Source of the DNA: Cypionkella sp049896245 | GTDB lineage: Bacteria; Pseudomonadota; Alphaproteobacteria; Rhodobacterales; Rhodobacteraceae | DNA length: 64,000 nt | Direction: 5' to 3' | Assembly: GCF_049896245.1 (NCBI RefSeq) | Contig: NZ_JAFCTX010000009.1 | Location: 62,001 to 126,000, forward strand | Shown here: positions 42,714 to 50,774 of the stretch, in pieces | Numbering within the stretch: the first letter of the stretch is position 1 | How the letters are laid out: each line of letters begins with the position of its first letter | The notes under the pieces: generated by a model | The model's database searches: none | Told to the model about the DNA's origin: nothing | Seen by the model: the letters and a program-made list of their open reading frames with translations, nothing else | Program-made: the position numbers and the translations under genes

Positions 42714-43304
42714 ATGGAGCAATCCCGCGACATTGAAACGCTGATCGAGTTGATGGCGCGGCTGCCGGGGCTGGGGCCTCGCTCAGCGCGTCGGGCGGTG
42801 TTGGCGCTGCTGAAAAAGCGCGGGGCGTTGATGGCTCCGCTGGCGCAGGCGATGGCGACTGTGGCATTGACGGCGAAGGATTGCGCGATCTGCGGCAATA
42901 TCGGCACCAGCGAAATCTGCCAGATTTGCAGCGATGACACCCGCGCCAATGGCGAGATTTGCGTGGTCGAGGACGTGTCCGACCTTTGGGCGATGGAGCG
43001 CGGCGGTGCGTTCAAGGGCCGCTATCATGTGCTGGGCGGCACGCTTTCGGCGCTGGATGCCGTGGGGCCGGAAGAATTGGGCATCCCCCGGCTGGTGAAC
43101 CGCGCCCGTGAGGCGACGGAAGTAATTTTGGCCCTGAACGCCACTGTGGATGGCCAAACCACGGCGCATTACATCGCCGATGCGCTGGCCGGGCTTTCGG
43201 TGCAGATCACCTCTCTGGCGCAGGGCGTGCCGATTGGCGGCGAGTTGAACTATCTCGACGATGGCACGATTAGTGCTGCCTTGCGGGCGCGCCGCAGTTT
43301 TTGA
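42714..43304 (+). CDS. recR: Recombination mediator RecR
   Basis: The 196-residue protein acts with RecF/RecO in loading RecA at gaps. It has an N-terminal helix-hairpin-helix (LPGLGPRSARRAVL), a four-Cys zinc finger (CAICGNIGTSEICQIC), a Toprim domain (ICVVEDVSDLWAMERGGAFK) and the C-terminal Walker B-like region. It starts 15 bases after ybaB. Confidence 0.95.
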   Translation: MEQSRDIETLIELMARLPGLGPRSARRAVLALLKKRGALMAPLAQAMATVALTAKDCAICGNIGTSEICQICSDDTRANGEICVVEDVSDLWAMERGGAFKGRYHVLGGTLSALDAVGPEELGIPRLVNRAREATEVILALNATVDGQTTAHYIADALAGLSVQITSLAQGVPIGGELNYLDDGTISAALRARRSF

Positions 43305-43413
43305 CCGCGTTTCGCGCGCAAGTTTAAGCCTGCTTCACAACCATACCGCGCTTTCGCCGTATTCCCGCCTTATTCAGATTCTTAATTGGACTGACCGATA
43401 AGCGGAGGGTGTG

Positions 43414-43614
43414 ATGGCCGTTGTTTCAATGATTGCAGGCGGGATGCTCGGGTTTTTCTTGGCTTTGTTCAGTCTGGTGGCGTTGAATGTCAGCTGGCTG
43501 ACCGCCCTGGGGTTGTGGAGCGGTATTGGCTGCGCTGTCGCCGTCTTGCTACTGGGATGCGCGATGTGGCCCCGCCGCAAAGCCGCCGAGATGCGCCGGA
43601 CGGAACACGCCTAG
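43414..43614 (+). CDS. Small membrane protein, hypothetical
   Basis: A 66-residue protein with two transmembrane helices (MIAGGMLGFFLALFSLVAL and ALGLWSGIGCAVAVLLLGCA) and a basic C-terminal tail (WPRRKAAEMRRTEHA). GGAGG precedes the ATG at 43414. I do not recognise a family. It stands alone between recR and cspA. Confidence 0.65.
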   Translation: MAVVSMIAGGMLGFFLALFSLVALNVSWLTALGLWSGIGCAVAVLLLGCAMWPRRKAAEMRRTEHA

Positions 43615-43633
43615 CGCGCAATTTTTTCTTGAT

Positions 43634-43708
43634 CTGTGGCCAGAGTCGCCCCTAACTTACCTTGCGACGTTGACTCTCTGCGATCTCTGTCTCCGATTTC
43701 GGCCACAG
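43634..43708 (+). promoter_or_regulatory. cspA leader region with long-range stem
   Basis: CTGTGGCC (43634-43641) is complementary to GGCCACAG (43701-43708) and could close a roughly 60-base domain in the long (about 160-base) region before cspA. Long structured leaders control translation of other cold-shock genes. Confidence 0.35.
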
Positions 43709-43778
43709 CATTCGACAAAGGCTGACTGCGCCAAGCCGCCGCAATCTCGCGGGCGGCACTGCTAAAGGAGACATCACG

Positions 43779-43985
43779 ATGGCTAAGGGCACCGTGAAAT
43801 GGTTTAATGAAACCAAAGGCTTCGGCTTTATCGCGCCGGAAGGCGGCAAGAAGGACGTGTTCGTGCACATCTCGGCGCTGGAGCGTGCTGGTCTGCGCTC
43901 GCTGAAAGATGGCCAGCCGGTCACTTTTGATATCGAAGCGGGCCGCGATGGCCGCGAATCGGCGACCAATCTGGCGCTTGCCTGA
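43779..43985 (+). CDS. cspA: Cold-shock protein (CspA family)
   Basis: A 68-residue single cold-shock domain with RNP1 KGFGFI and RNP2 VFVHI, starting MAKGTVKWFNETKGFGFIAP. It binds single-stranded RNA and DNA and can act as an RNA chaperone. AAGGAG precedes the ATG, and a strong terminator follows. Confidence 0.95.
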   Translation: MAKGTVKWFNETKGFGFIAPEGGKKDVFVHISALERAGLRSLKDGQPVTFDIEAGRDGRESATNLALA

Positions 43986-44015
43986 ACCGAACGCCTGACG
44001 GCTGACTAAGATTTG

Positions 44016-44046
44016 AAAGGGGCGCATCCCAGATGCGCCCCTTTTG
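44016..44046 (+). terminator. Terminator of cspA
   Basis: AAAGGGGCGCATC pairs with GATGCGCCCCTTT around a three-base loop and ends in TT. Confidence 0.9.
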
Positions 44047-44102
44047 TATTTTATCACCGCCGCTGATCTCGATTGACGATCAGGTTGGATTTGATCGAAA
44101 AT

Positions 44103-44537
44103 TCACATCAGGCGCAGAGCCAGTCGATCCCGCAGCGCATGTTCAAAGCCAACCCGCAGCGAGATACCCGAGGTGGGCGCGCGCAGCACCACAGCCTCAC
44201 CACGTTCCTCGGGGAATTCCTGCGCGGTGCAGTCTTTTGACAGCAGAATAACCGGCACCCGCCGCGCCACGTCGATCAGCAGCGCATGGGCGCGACGACC
44301 CGCCGCCAGCCCGCCAAACGCATCACAGTCAATCACGCAAAGACCGTAACCCGCCGGATCTTCGATCACCGCTTCCAAGCCCACAAACAGATCATCGGCT
44401 ATTTCCACCTTGCCGCCAAGCCCCGCCAGGCGGTGTGGCAGTGGGCTGCCGTCTTGGCTTTGGGCAACCAACATCACCCGGATGCCAAGCCCCACCGGCG
44501 AGGCGCTGTGCTGTTCTAATGACCGAATGATTTGCAC
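44103..44537 (-). CDS. Orphan receiver-like (pseudo-response-regulator) protein
   Basis: This 144-residue protein resembles a degenerate CheY fold: a first strand IRVMLVAQSQDG lacking the usual acidic pair, YGLCVIDCDAFGG at the phospho-acceptor strand, RRVPVILLSKDCT at strand 4, and EAVVLRAPTSGISL where the conserved Lys-Pro is replaced. No output domain or neighbouring kinase is present. The GTG at 44537 has AGGGGA six bases before; an ATG at 44555 is also in frame. It may be a phosphorylation-independent partner protein, and the assignment is tentative. Confidence 0.55.
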   Translation of the reverse strand: MQIIRSLEQHSASPVGLGIRVMLVAQSQDGSPLPHRLAGLGGKVEIADDLFVGLEAVIEDPAGYGLCVIDCDAFGGLAAGRRAHALLIDVARRVPVILLSKDCTAQEFPEERGEAVVLRAPTSGISLRVGFEHALRDRLALRLM

Positions 44538-44717
44538 GATTGTTCCCCTAAACATGGCAGGCGGTCTGCGTCTTGATTGTTTGACTTTAGGCGACAGTTG
44601 CGGCGAAATTGGGCGGGCAATGCGACGTTCTTTGGTAAATTATGGCGAAGATTGGGCGTTGAAACCGCAGGCTTTGCCCGTCATGATCCGCCCAAATGCA
44701 CCGGGATTTCGCTCATC

Positions 44718-45653
44718 ATGCCAGCGCCAGATTACCAAAGCCTTATCGACGCCGCGACTTGGGGCTTTATTCGCGACAGTGACGCGTCCTATCCGCCGGA
44801 TACCGCCAGCCTGACGATTGCCGACCAACGGCGGATTTATGATGCGATGTGCGCCAAGTTTCATCGCGGCTATCCGCCGGGGGTGGTGGCGGAAGACCGC
44901 GTGATCGCAGGCGTGGCGTGCCGGGTTTACGCTGGGTCAAAGCCGTGGGAAACCGCACCGACGGTGGTTTATCTGCATGGCGGCGGATATGTGGTGGGCG
45001 GCTTGCACAGCCATGACGACGTCTGCGCCGATATCTGTGCTGTGACAGGCTTGCAGGTGGTAGCGGTGGATTACCGCTTGTCGCCAGAGCATCTGCACCC
45101 GGCGGCTTTCGATGATGCCCGTTCGGTTGTGCAGACTTTGCCGGGGTCGTTGGTGCTGGTGGGGGATTCCGCAGGGGGTAATCTCGCGTCGGCGGTCAGT
45201 CATGCCCTGCGGGACGAGGCGCAGATTCGGGGGCAGGTGCTGATCTATCCGGGCTTGGGCGGCGACCGCAGCAAGGGCAGCTATCAAACCCACGCCTTCG
45301 CGCCGATGCTGACATTGGCGGATGTGGAATTCTACGCGGGCATCCGGCATAGCGGCACAGAAGTGCAGGGTGATCCAACGGTAGCGCCCTTGCAGGATAC
45401 CGATTTTGCAGGTCTGCCGCCGACGGTGGCGATTGCGGCAGAATGTGATCCGCTCGCCGATGATGCGCATGATTATGCCGCCGCGATCCGGGCTGCGGGC
45501 GGGCGGGCGGTGTCGTTCACAGCATCCGGCATGGTGCATGGCTATCTGCGCGCGCGGGTAACCGTGCCTCGGGCAGCCGCATTCTTCACTGAAATTTGCA
45601 ACGCCATCAGCGCCTTGGCGCAAGGCACCTGGCCCTATGGAGAGATCACATGA
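44718..45653 (+). CDS. Alpha/beta hydrolase, hormone-sensitive-lipase-like esterase
   Basis: This 311-residue carboxylesterase has the HSL oxyanion motif HGGG (VYLHGGGYVVGGLHSH), the nucleophile in GDSAGGN, an Asp in ECDPLADDA and the catalytic His in GMVHGYL. It is cytoplasmic. The ATG at 44718 starts the conserved region; the frame is open to 44577. It overlaps the class II aldolase gene as ATGA, so the two are translationally coupled and may act on one pathway, for example ester cleavage followed by aldol cleavage. Confidence 0.87.
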   Translation: MPAPDYQSLIDAATWGFIRDSDASYPPDTASLTIADQRRIYDAMCAKFHRGYPPGVVAEDRVIAGVACRVYAGSKPWETAPTVVYLHGGGYVVGGLHSHDDVCADICAVTGLQVVAVDYRLSPEHLHPAAFDDARSVVQTLPGSLVLVGDSAGGNLASAVSHALRDEAQIRGQVLIYPGLGGDRSKGSYQTHAFAPMLTLADVEFYAGIRHSGTEVQGDPTVAPLQDTDFAGLPPTVAIAAECDPLADDAHDYAAAIRAAGGRAVSFTASGMVHGYLRARVTVPRAAAFFTEICNAISALAQGTWPYGEIT

Positions 45654-46396
45654 ACGCACATGCCAATATCACTCACTGGGCCGAGCGCGTCGATATGGCC
45701 GCGGCCTTCCGCTGGAGCGTCAAGCTGAACCTGCATGAAGCGGTGTCGAACCATTTCAGCCTTGCGGTAAATCCCGAAGGCAGCAAGTTTCTGATGAACC
45801 CGAACATGCGGCATTTTGGCCGGATTACCGCGTCGAGTCTGCTGGAGATCGACGCCAATGACCCCAGCACGATGACCCGCCCGGACGCACCCGATCCCAC
45901 CGCTTGGGGCCTGCATGGCAGCATCCACCGCGCTTTGCCGCATGCGCGCTGCGTGATGCATGTCCATTCGATCCATGCCACCGTGCTGGCCAGCTTGGCG
46001 GATAGTTATCTGCCCCCCATCGACCAGAATTCGGCAATGTTCTTCGGGCGGCAAGTGGTGGACGCTGATTACGGCGGCATGGCGTTTGAGGAAGAAGCCG
46101 CCCGCTGCGTGCAGCTTTTGGCCGACCCAAAGATCACCACGATGATCATGGGCAACCACGGCGTGCTGATCATCGGCCAATCTGTCGCCGATGCCTTCAA
46201 CCGCCTGACCTATTTTGAACGCGCGGCTGAGACGTATATCCGTGCGCTGCAAACCGGGCGTCCATTGCGGATCCTGTCTGATGCGGTGGCCGAGAAAACC
46301 GCAGGCGAATGGGACAGCTACCCCGGTTACGCCGAGGCGCATCTGCGCGAGGTCAAGGCTCTGCTGGACGAAGACGGTGCTACCTACGCCAGCTAA
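45650..46396 (+). CDS. Class II aldolase/adducin family protein
   Basis: This 248-residue zinc-dependent aldolase-like protein has the metal ligands in MHVHSIH (His-x-His) and a further His in MGNHGVLI, plus the SNHFSL start of the substrate pocket. Related proteins act on fuculose phosphate, ribulose phosphate or unphosphorylated ketoses, or have unknown roles. It is coupled by ATGA overlap to the preceding esterase gene. Confidence 0.87.
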   Translation: MNAHANITHWAERVDMAAAFRWSVKLNLHEAVSNHFSLAVNPEGSKFLMNPNMRHFGRITASSLLEIDANDPSTMTRPDAPDPTAWGLHGSIHRALPHARCVMHVHSIHATVLASLADSYLPPIDQNSAMFFGRQVVDADYGGMAFEEEAARCVQLLADPKITTMIMGNHGVLIIGQSVADAFNRLTYFERAAETYIRALQTGRPLRILSDAVAEKTAGEWDSYPGYAEAHLREVKALLDEDGATYAS

Positions 46397-46400
46397 GGGC

Positions 46401-46442
46401 GGAATTCGCGCGAATTCCGTCTACGATTTTCGCGCGAAAATC
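46401..46442. repeat. Tandem pair of 18-bp palindromes
   Basis: GGAATTCGCGCGAATTCC (46401-46418) and GATTTTCGCGCGAAAATC (46425-46442) are two perfect palindromes, spaced as a 24-bp unit with GTCTAC and GGCTAC after them. They share the core TTCGCGCGAA and differ by paired changes in the arms. They fill the gap between convergent genes and probably terminate both. Confidence 0.85.
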
Positions 46443-46444
46443 GG

Positions 46445-47278
46445 CTACGCTTGGAAAAACGGTTTCGCTTTCATACTCGGCGGAACCTCAACCCCCATCC
46501 GCGTCAGGATCGACGGGGCAAGCGCCAACTGGTCCAGCACCACATCGGGGCCGGGCATTTCCGCGTCGCCAAAGTAGTAGAACGCGAATTCCTGTTGCAA
46601 CGCGCCCGCGCCGCCGTGGTGGCCGCGTTCGTCTTGGCCGTGGTCGGCGGTGACGATCACCTCATAGCCCGCCGTGCGCCACTGATGCAGGAATGTGGCA
46701 AGCATTTCGTCCATCCGGTAGCAGGCGTCGTCCATTTCCTCGCAATCGTGAAAGAAACGGTGGCCGAGGCTGTCGAGTGTGCAGGTGTGCAAAATGCCAT
46801 AGTCAATGCCTTTGACCAGACACAGCCGGGTCAGGGTGGCGAACAGATCGACATCCGAGGGCGTCATCTGGTTGTAGCCGCTATCCCCGGTCATGGTGTG
46901 GAAACGACCGTGGCTGATCGGGCCTTCCGGCTCGTCATATTCAATGTCGCGCACCAGATCGAACGGATAGCGGTTGAAGAATTCCGACCAAAAGCTATGC
47001 GTCACCGCCCCGGTTTTGCCACCCGCCTTGGAGATTTCCGAGAACACGTCCGGCAGATCCAACCGACGTCGCAAACCGTTGCCCCAGATGCCATGCACCT
47101 GCGGCGGCGTGCCAGTGTGGATTGAGGCATAGCAGGAGCCAGAGGTCGAGGGCAGCACCGAACGCATCCGCCACACCCGCGCCTCACCCGCCGCAACCCA
47201 GCCTTCAAGATTGCCAAACAACCGGCGCCAGTTGCGGTAGGGCACGCCGTCGAGGATGATCAGCAGCAGTTTACGCAT
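46445..47278 (-). CDS. Alkaline-phosphatase-superfamily phosphodiesterase (NPP-like)
   Basis: This 277-residue metalloenzyme has the first metal Asp in LLLIILDGVPY, the nucleophile region SVLPSTSGSCYASIHTG, CTLDSLGHRF and TADHGQDERGHHGG, covering the two-metal site of nucleotide pyrophosphatase/phosphodiesterases. It has no signal peptide. Substrates might be phosphodiesters such as glycerophosphocholine or nucleotides; this is unresolved. It lies 78 bases downstream of the ABC ATPase on the same strand and may be the last gene of that unit. A repeat sits in the gap. Confidence 0.82.
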   Translation of the reverse strand: MRKLLLIILDGVPYRNWRRLFGNLEGWVAAGEARVWRMRSVLPSTSGSCYASIHTGTPPQVHGIWGNGLRRRLDLPDVFSEISKAGGKTGAVTHSFWSEFFNRYPFDLVRDIEYDEPEGPISHGRFHTMTGDSGYNQMTPSDVDLFATLTRLCLVKGIDYGILHTCTLDSLGHRFFHDCEEMDDACYRMDEMLATFLHQWRTAGYEVIVTADHGQDERGHHGGAGALQQEFAFYYFGDAEMPGPDVVLDQLALAPSILTRMGVEVPPSMKAKPFFQA

Positions 47279-47304
47279 TTATAACTCCGGCCCGGCGGAG
47301 ATGT

Positions 47305-47338
47305 GGAAGCCTCCGGCGGGGATATTTAGGCCAAGATG
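47305..47338 (+). repeat. Element B repeat (GCCTCCGGCGGGGATATTTA)
   Basis: GCCTCCGGCGGGGATATTTA followed by GGCCAAGATGAAA. It shares the ATATTT and AAGATGAAA blocks with copies at 3092, 56283, 62101 and 62245. It lies between the ABC ATPase and phosphodiesterase genes. Confidence 0.7.
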
Positions 47339-47356
47339 AAATCGTTAGGACAGAGT

Positions 47357-49003
47357 CTAGTTGCCGCCGCTTTCCATCTTGCGCGAGGCGAGCACTTCTT
47401 CCAGCCAGCCCAGTTTCATCTCGGGCACCGAGGACAGCAAGAGGTCGGTGTAATCGTCGAAAGGCGGTGTCAGCACATCGGTTTTGCTGCCGTAGCGCAC
47501 AACTTGGCCGCGATACATCACCGCGATTTTGTCGGCGATGGCTTTCACGGTGGCAAGATCATGGGTGATGAACAGATAAGCCACGCCTTCGCGGGCTTGC
47601 AGGTTCAAAAGCAGCTTCAGGATGCCGTCGGCGACCAGCGGATCAAGCGCCGAAGTTACCTCATCGCAGATGATCAGCTTGGGCTTGGCTGCCAAAGCGC
47701 GGGCGATGCAGACGCGTTGCTTTTGACCGCCGGAAAGCTCTGCCGGGTAGCGATCCATAAAGCCCGCGCCCATTTCGATTTCTTCCAGCAGTTCCTGGAT
47801 GCGCTTGCGTTTGGCTTCGCCCTTCAGGCCGAAGTAAAACTCCAGCGGTCGCCCGATGATGGTGCCGACGGTCTGGCGCGGGTTCATCGCGGTATCGGCC
47901 ATCTGGTAGATCATCTGCAACTCGCGCAGATCATCTTTGCTGCGGGAGGCGAGATCGGGCGACAGGGTGCGGTCTGCGAAGCTGATGCGGCCTTGTGCTG
48001 CGGGCAACAGCCCCGTGATCACCCGCGCGAGGGTGGATTTGCCAGAGCCGCTTTCACCAACCACCGCCAATGTTTGCCCTGCCGACAGATCAACAGTCAC
48101 ATTCTTCAGCACATCAAAATTGGTGCCCTTGTAGCGCGCGGTGATATTGGCGACCGACAGCACTGGCGCGCTATCGGCTTTTTCAACGTGGTCAATCGAG
48201 CGCACCGACACCAGCGCCTGCGTATAGGCTTGCTGCGGTGCGTTGATGATCTGATCGGTGCTGAAGTATTCCACCTTTTTGCCGCCGCGCAGAACAAGGA
48301 TATCGTCGGCGACCTGTGCGACTACGGCAAGATCGTGGGTGATATACAGGGCCGCCACCCCGGTATCGCGGATCGCGGCTTTGATCGCCACCAGCACGTC
48401 GATTTGCGTGGTGACATCCAGCGCGGTGGTCGGCTCATCAAACACCACCAGATCGGGCTTCGGACACAAAGCCATCGCTGTCATCGCACGTTGCAACTGC
48501 CCGCCGGAGACTTGGTGCGGATAGCGGGTGCCAAAGGTTTCCGGGTTTGGCAGGCCCAACTTGCGGAACAGATCGACGGCGCGTGCTTCGGCCTCGGCGC
48601 GGGTCATCAGCTTGTGGTGCAGGCTGGTTTCAATCACCTGCTCCATCAGCCGCTTGGCCGGGTTAAACGCAGCGGCAGCCGATTGCGCCACATAGGTGAC
48701 TTCGCGCCCGCGCAAAGACCGCAGATCACTGGGGCTCGCACTGCGAATATCGCGACCGTTCAGCAGGATTTGCCCACCTGCCAGCCGAGCACCACCGCGC
48801 GCGAAGGCCATCGCAGACAGCCCGATGGTGGATTTGCCCGCGCCGGATTCGCCGATCAGGCCCAGCACTTTGCCCTGCTCGACCGACACCGACACATCAT
48901 CGACCAACACCACTTTGCGTGGCGCTTCGCCCGGCGGATACGAGGTCGCCTCGATCCGCAGGTTCTTGATTTCCAACAGATTTGGTTTCACTTGATCAAG
49001 CAC
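47357..49003 (-). CDS. Tandem-domain ABC transporter ATPase (Dpp/Gsi type)
   Basis: This 548-residue protein has two nucleotide-binding domains: Walker A GESGAGKST with signature QVSGGQLQRA, and GESGSGKST with ELSGGQKQRV. Each has Walker B (DEPTTALD; CDEVTSALD, where the Pro of DEPTSALD is replaced). It powers the two upstream permeases. It overlaps the second permease gene by eight bases. Confidence 0.92.
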   Translation of the reverse strand: MLDQVKPNLLEIKNLRIEATSYPPGEAPRKVVLVDDVSVSVEQGKVLGLIGESGAGKSTIGLSAMAFARGGARLAGGQILLNGRDIRSASPSDLRSLRGREVTYVAQSAAAAFNPAKRLMEQVIETSLHHKLMTRAEAEARAVDLFRKLGLPNPETFGTRYPHQVSGGQLQRAMTAMALCPKPDLVVFDEPTTALDVTTQIDVLVAIKAAIRDTGVAALYITHDLAVVAQVADDILVLRGGKKVEYFSTDQIINAPQQAYTQALVSVRSIDHVEKADSAPVLSVANITARYKGTNFDVLKNVTVDLSAGQTLAVVGESGSGKSTLARVITGLLPAAQGRISFADRTLSPDLASRSKDDLRELQMIYQMADTAMNPRQTVGTIIGRPLEFYFGLKGEAKRKRIQELLEEIEMGAGFMDRYPAELSGGQKQRVCIARALAAKPKLIICDEVTSALDPLVADGILKLLLNLQAREGVAYLFITHDLATVKAIADKIAVMYRGQVVRYGSKTDVLTPPFDDYTDLLLSSVPEMKLGWLEEVLASRKMESGGN

Positions 49004-49814
49004 CGCGACCTCCTTTCAAACTTGTGGTGCGCGACAGCACCCAATCCGCCACCAAGTTTACCGAGATTGCCAGCGCCGCAATCGCAATCGCCGGGGCCAA
49101 AGCGGCGGGGATGCCGTAAACCAGACCCGCCGAGTTTTCCTTCACCAAACCGCCCCAATCCGCCAGCGGCGGCTGCACGCCCAGACCAAGGAACGACAGG
49201 GTCGAGATGAACAGCACCGCGAAGATAAACCGCAGGCCGAGTTCGGCCACCAACGGCGACAAGGCATTTGGCAGGATTTCCGAGAAGATAATCCAGCCCT
49301 GTTTTTCACCGCGAAGCCGTGCCGCTTCAACATAATCCATCACCGTGATATCGACCGCCACGGCGCGGCTTAAGCGGAAAACCCGCGTCGCATCCAGGAA
49401 CCCCATCACCAGGATCAGGTTGATCGTCGTCACCTCCACCGCCGTCAGGATCACCAGTGACAAGATCAGCGTTGGGATCGCCATGATCAGATCAATGAAC
49501 CGCGATAAAGCCTGATCGACCCAACCGCCCGCCGTCGCCGCCAGAAAGCCCAGCACCGATCCAGTGACAAATGACAGGATCGTCGAACAGGTGGCGACGA
49601 AAATTGTGACCTGCGCGCCATAGATCATCCGGGTCAGCAGATCGCGACCAATCGAATCGGTGCCCAGCCAATGTGCTGCAGAAATCGGGTCCCAGACGCC
49701 GCCGACCAATTCATCCATTTTATAGGGCGCAATCAGTTGCGCGAAAATGGCGACGAAGAAAAAGCCCCCGGTCAGGATCAGACCCAACAGGGCGGAAAGC
49801 GGAATACGCCTCAT
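48996..49814 (-). CDS. ABC transporter permease (DppC type)
   Basis: This 272-residue permease has the AHWLGTDSIGRDLLTRMIYG motif of DppC/OppC permeases, about six helices, and an EAA-type loop (RLRGEKQGWIIFSEILPNAL). It overlaps the first permease gene by four bases and the ATPase gene by eight. Confidence 0.92.
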   Translation of the reverse strand: MRRIPLSALLGLILTGGFFFVAIFAQLIAPYKMDELVGGVWDPISAAHWLGTDSIGRDLLTRMIYGAQVTIFVATCSTILSFVTGSVLGFLAATAGGWVDQALSRFIDLIMAIPTLILSLVILTAVEVTTINLILVMGFLDATRVFRLSRAVAVDITVMDYVEAARLRGEKQGWIIFSEILPNALSPLVAELGLRFIFAVLFISTLSFLGLGVQPPLADWGGLVKENSAGLVYGIPAALAPAIAIAALAISVNLVADWVLSRTTSLKGGRGA

Positions 49815-50767
49815 TTCGGGTGCCTCAATCTTGGGTTGGCAAGGATAGACACCACATCGGCGAGGATGTTCAGCCCGATATACACAGCGGCAAAGATCAT
49901 CCCGCAGGCCTGCACCACCGGCAGATCGCGTTTGGTGACGTGATCGACCAGATATTGCCCCATGCCGGGATAGACGAACACCACCTCAACCACGACGACG
50001 CCGACCACCAGATAGGCAAGGTTCAGCATCACCACATTGACCACAGGCGCAATCGCGTTCGGAAACGCGTGCCGCCAGATCACCGTCAGCGGCGACAGGC
50101 CCTTCAATTCGGCGGTTTCGATATAGGCCGATTGCATCACGTTCAGGATGGCGGCGCGGGTCATCCGCATCATATGCGCCAAGACCACCATCACCAGCAC
50201 GATGACCGGCAGGATGATCGCTTGCAGCCGCTCAAACACCCCCATGCCGGGAAACACCATCGACATCGCCGGGAACAGTTGCAGCTTTACGGCGAGGAAA
50301 TACAGCACCAGATAGCCCGCCACAAACTCCGGCAGGCTGATGGTGGCCAAAGTCACGCCCGAAATCAGCCGATCCGGCCAGCGCCCATTATAGCGCGCCG
50401 CCAGCAACCCCAACAGGATCGCCAAAGGCACCGAGATCAGCGCCGCCCAGAACGCCAAAAACAGCGTGTTGCCCAAGCGCGAACCGACCGATTTGGCGAT
50501 ATCTTCACCATTGGTCAGCGCCACCCCCATATCCCCGGTCATAAACCCATACAGCCAATGGCCGTAGCGCCACAGCAGCGGCTCATTCAGGCCCATCTTC
50601 TCACGCAGGTTGGCAAGTGCCTCTGGCGTCGCCGATTGGCCAAGCATGGCTTGCGCGGTATCGCCCGGCAAAGCCTCAACGCCAAAGAAGATCAGCGCCG
50701 AAACCGCCAGCATCAACAGCAGACCCAGCGCCAAACGCTGGGTCACGAGTTTTACAACCGGATGCAT
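49811..50767 (-). CDS. ABC transporter permease (DppB type)
   Basis: This 318-residue permease has an N-terminal helix (RLALGLLLMLAVSALIFFGV), the ALPGDTAQAMLG segment typical of DppB, and the EAA loop (ELKGLSPLTVIWRHAFPNAI). It starts seven bases after the solute-binding protein stop. Confidence 0.92.
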   Translation of the reverse strand: MHPVVKLVTQRLALGLLLMLAVSALIFFGVEALPGDTAQAMLGQSATPEALANLREKMGLNEPLLWRYGHWLYGFMTGDMGVALTNGEDIAKSVGSRLGNTLFLAFWAALISVPLAILLGLLAARYNGRWPDRLISGVTLATISLPEFVAGYLVLYFLAVKLQLFPAMSMVFPGMGVFERLQAIILPVIVLVMVVLAHMMRMTRAAILNVMQSAYIETAELKGLSPLTVIWRHAFPNAIAPVVNVVMLNLAYLVVGVVVVEVVFVYPGMGQYLVDHVTKRDLPVVQACGMIFAAVYIGLNILADVVSILANPRLRHPK

Positions 50768-50774
50768 ACCGGGA

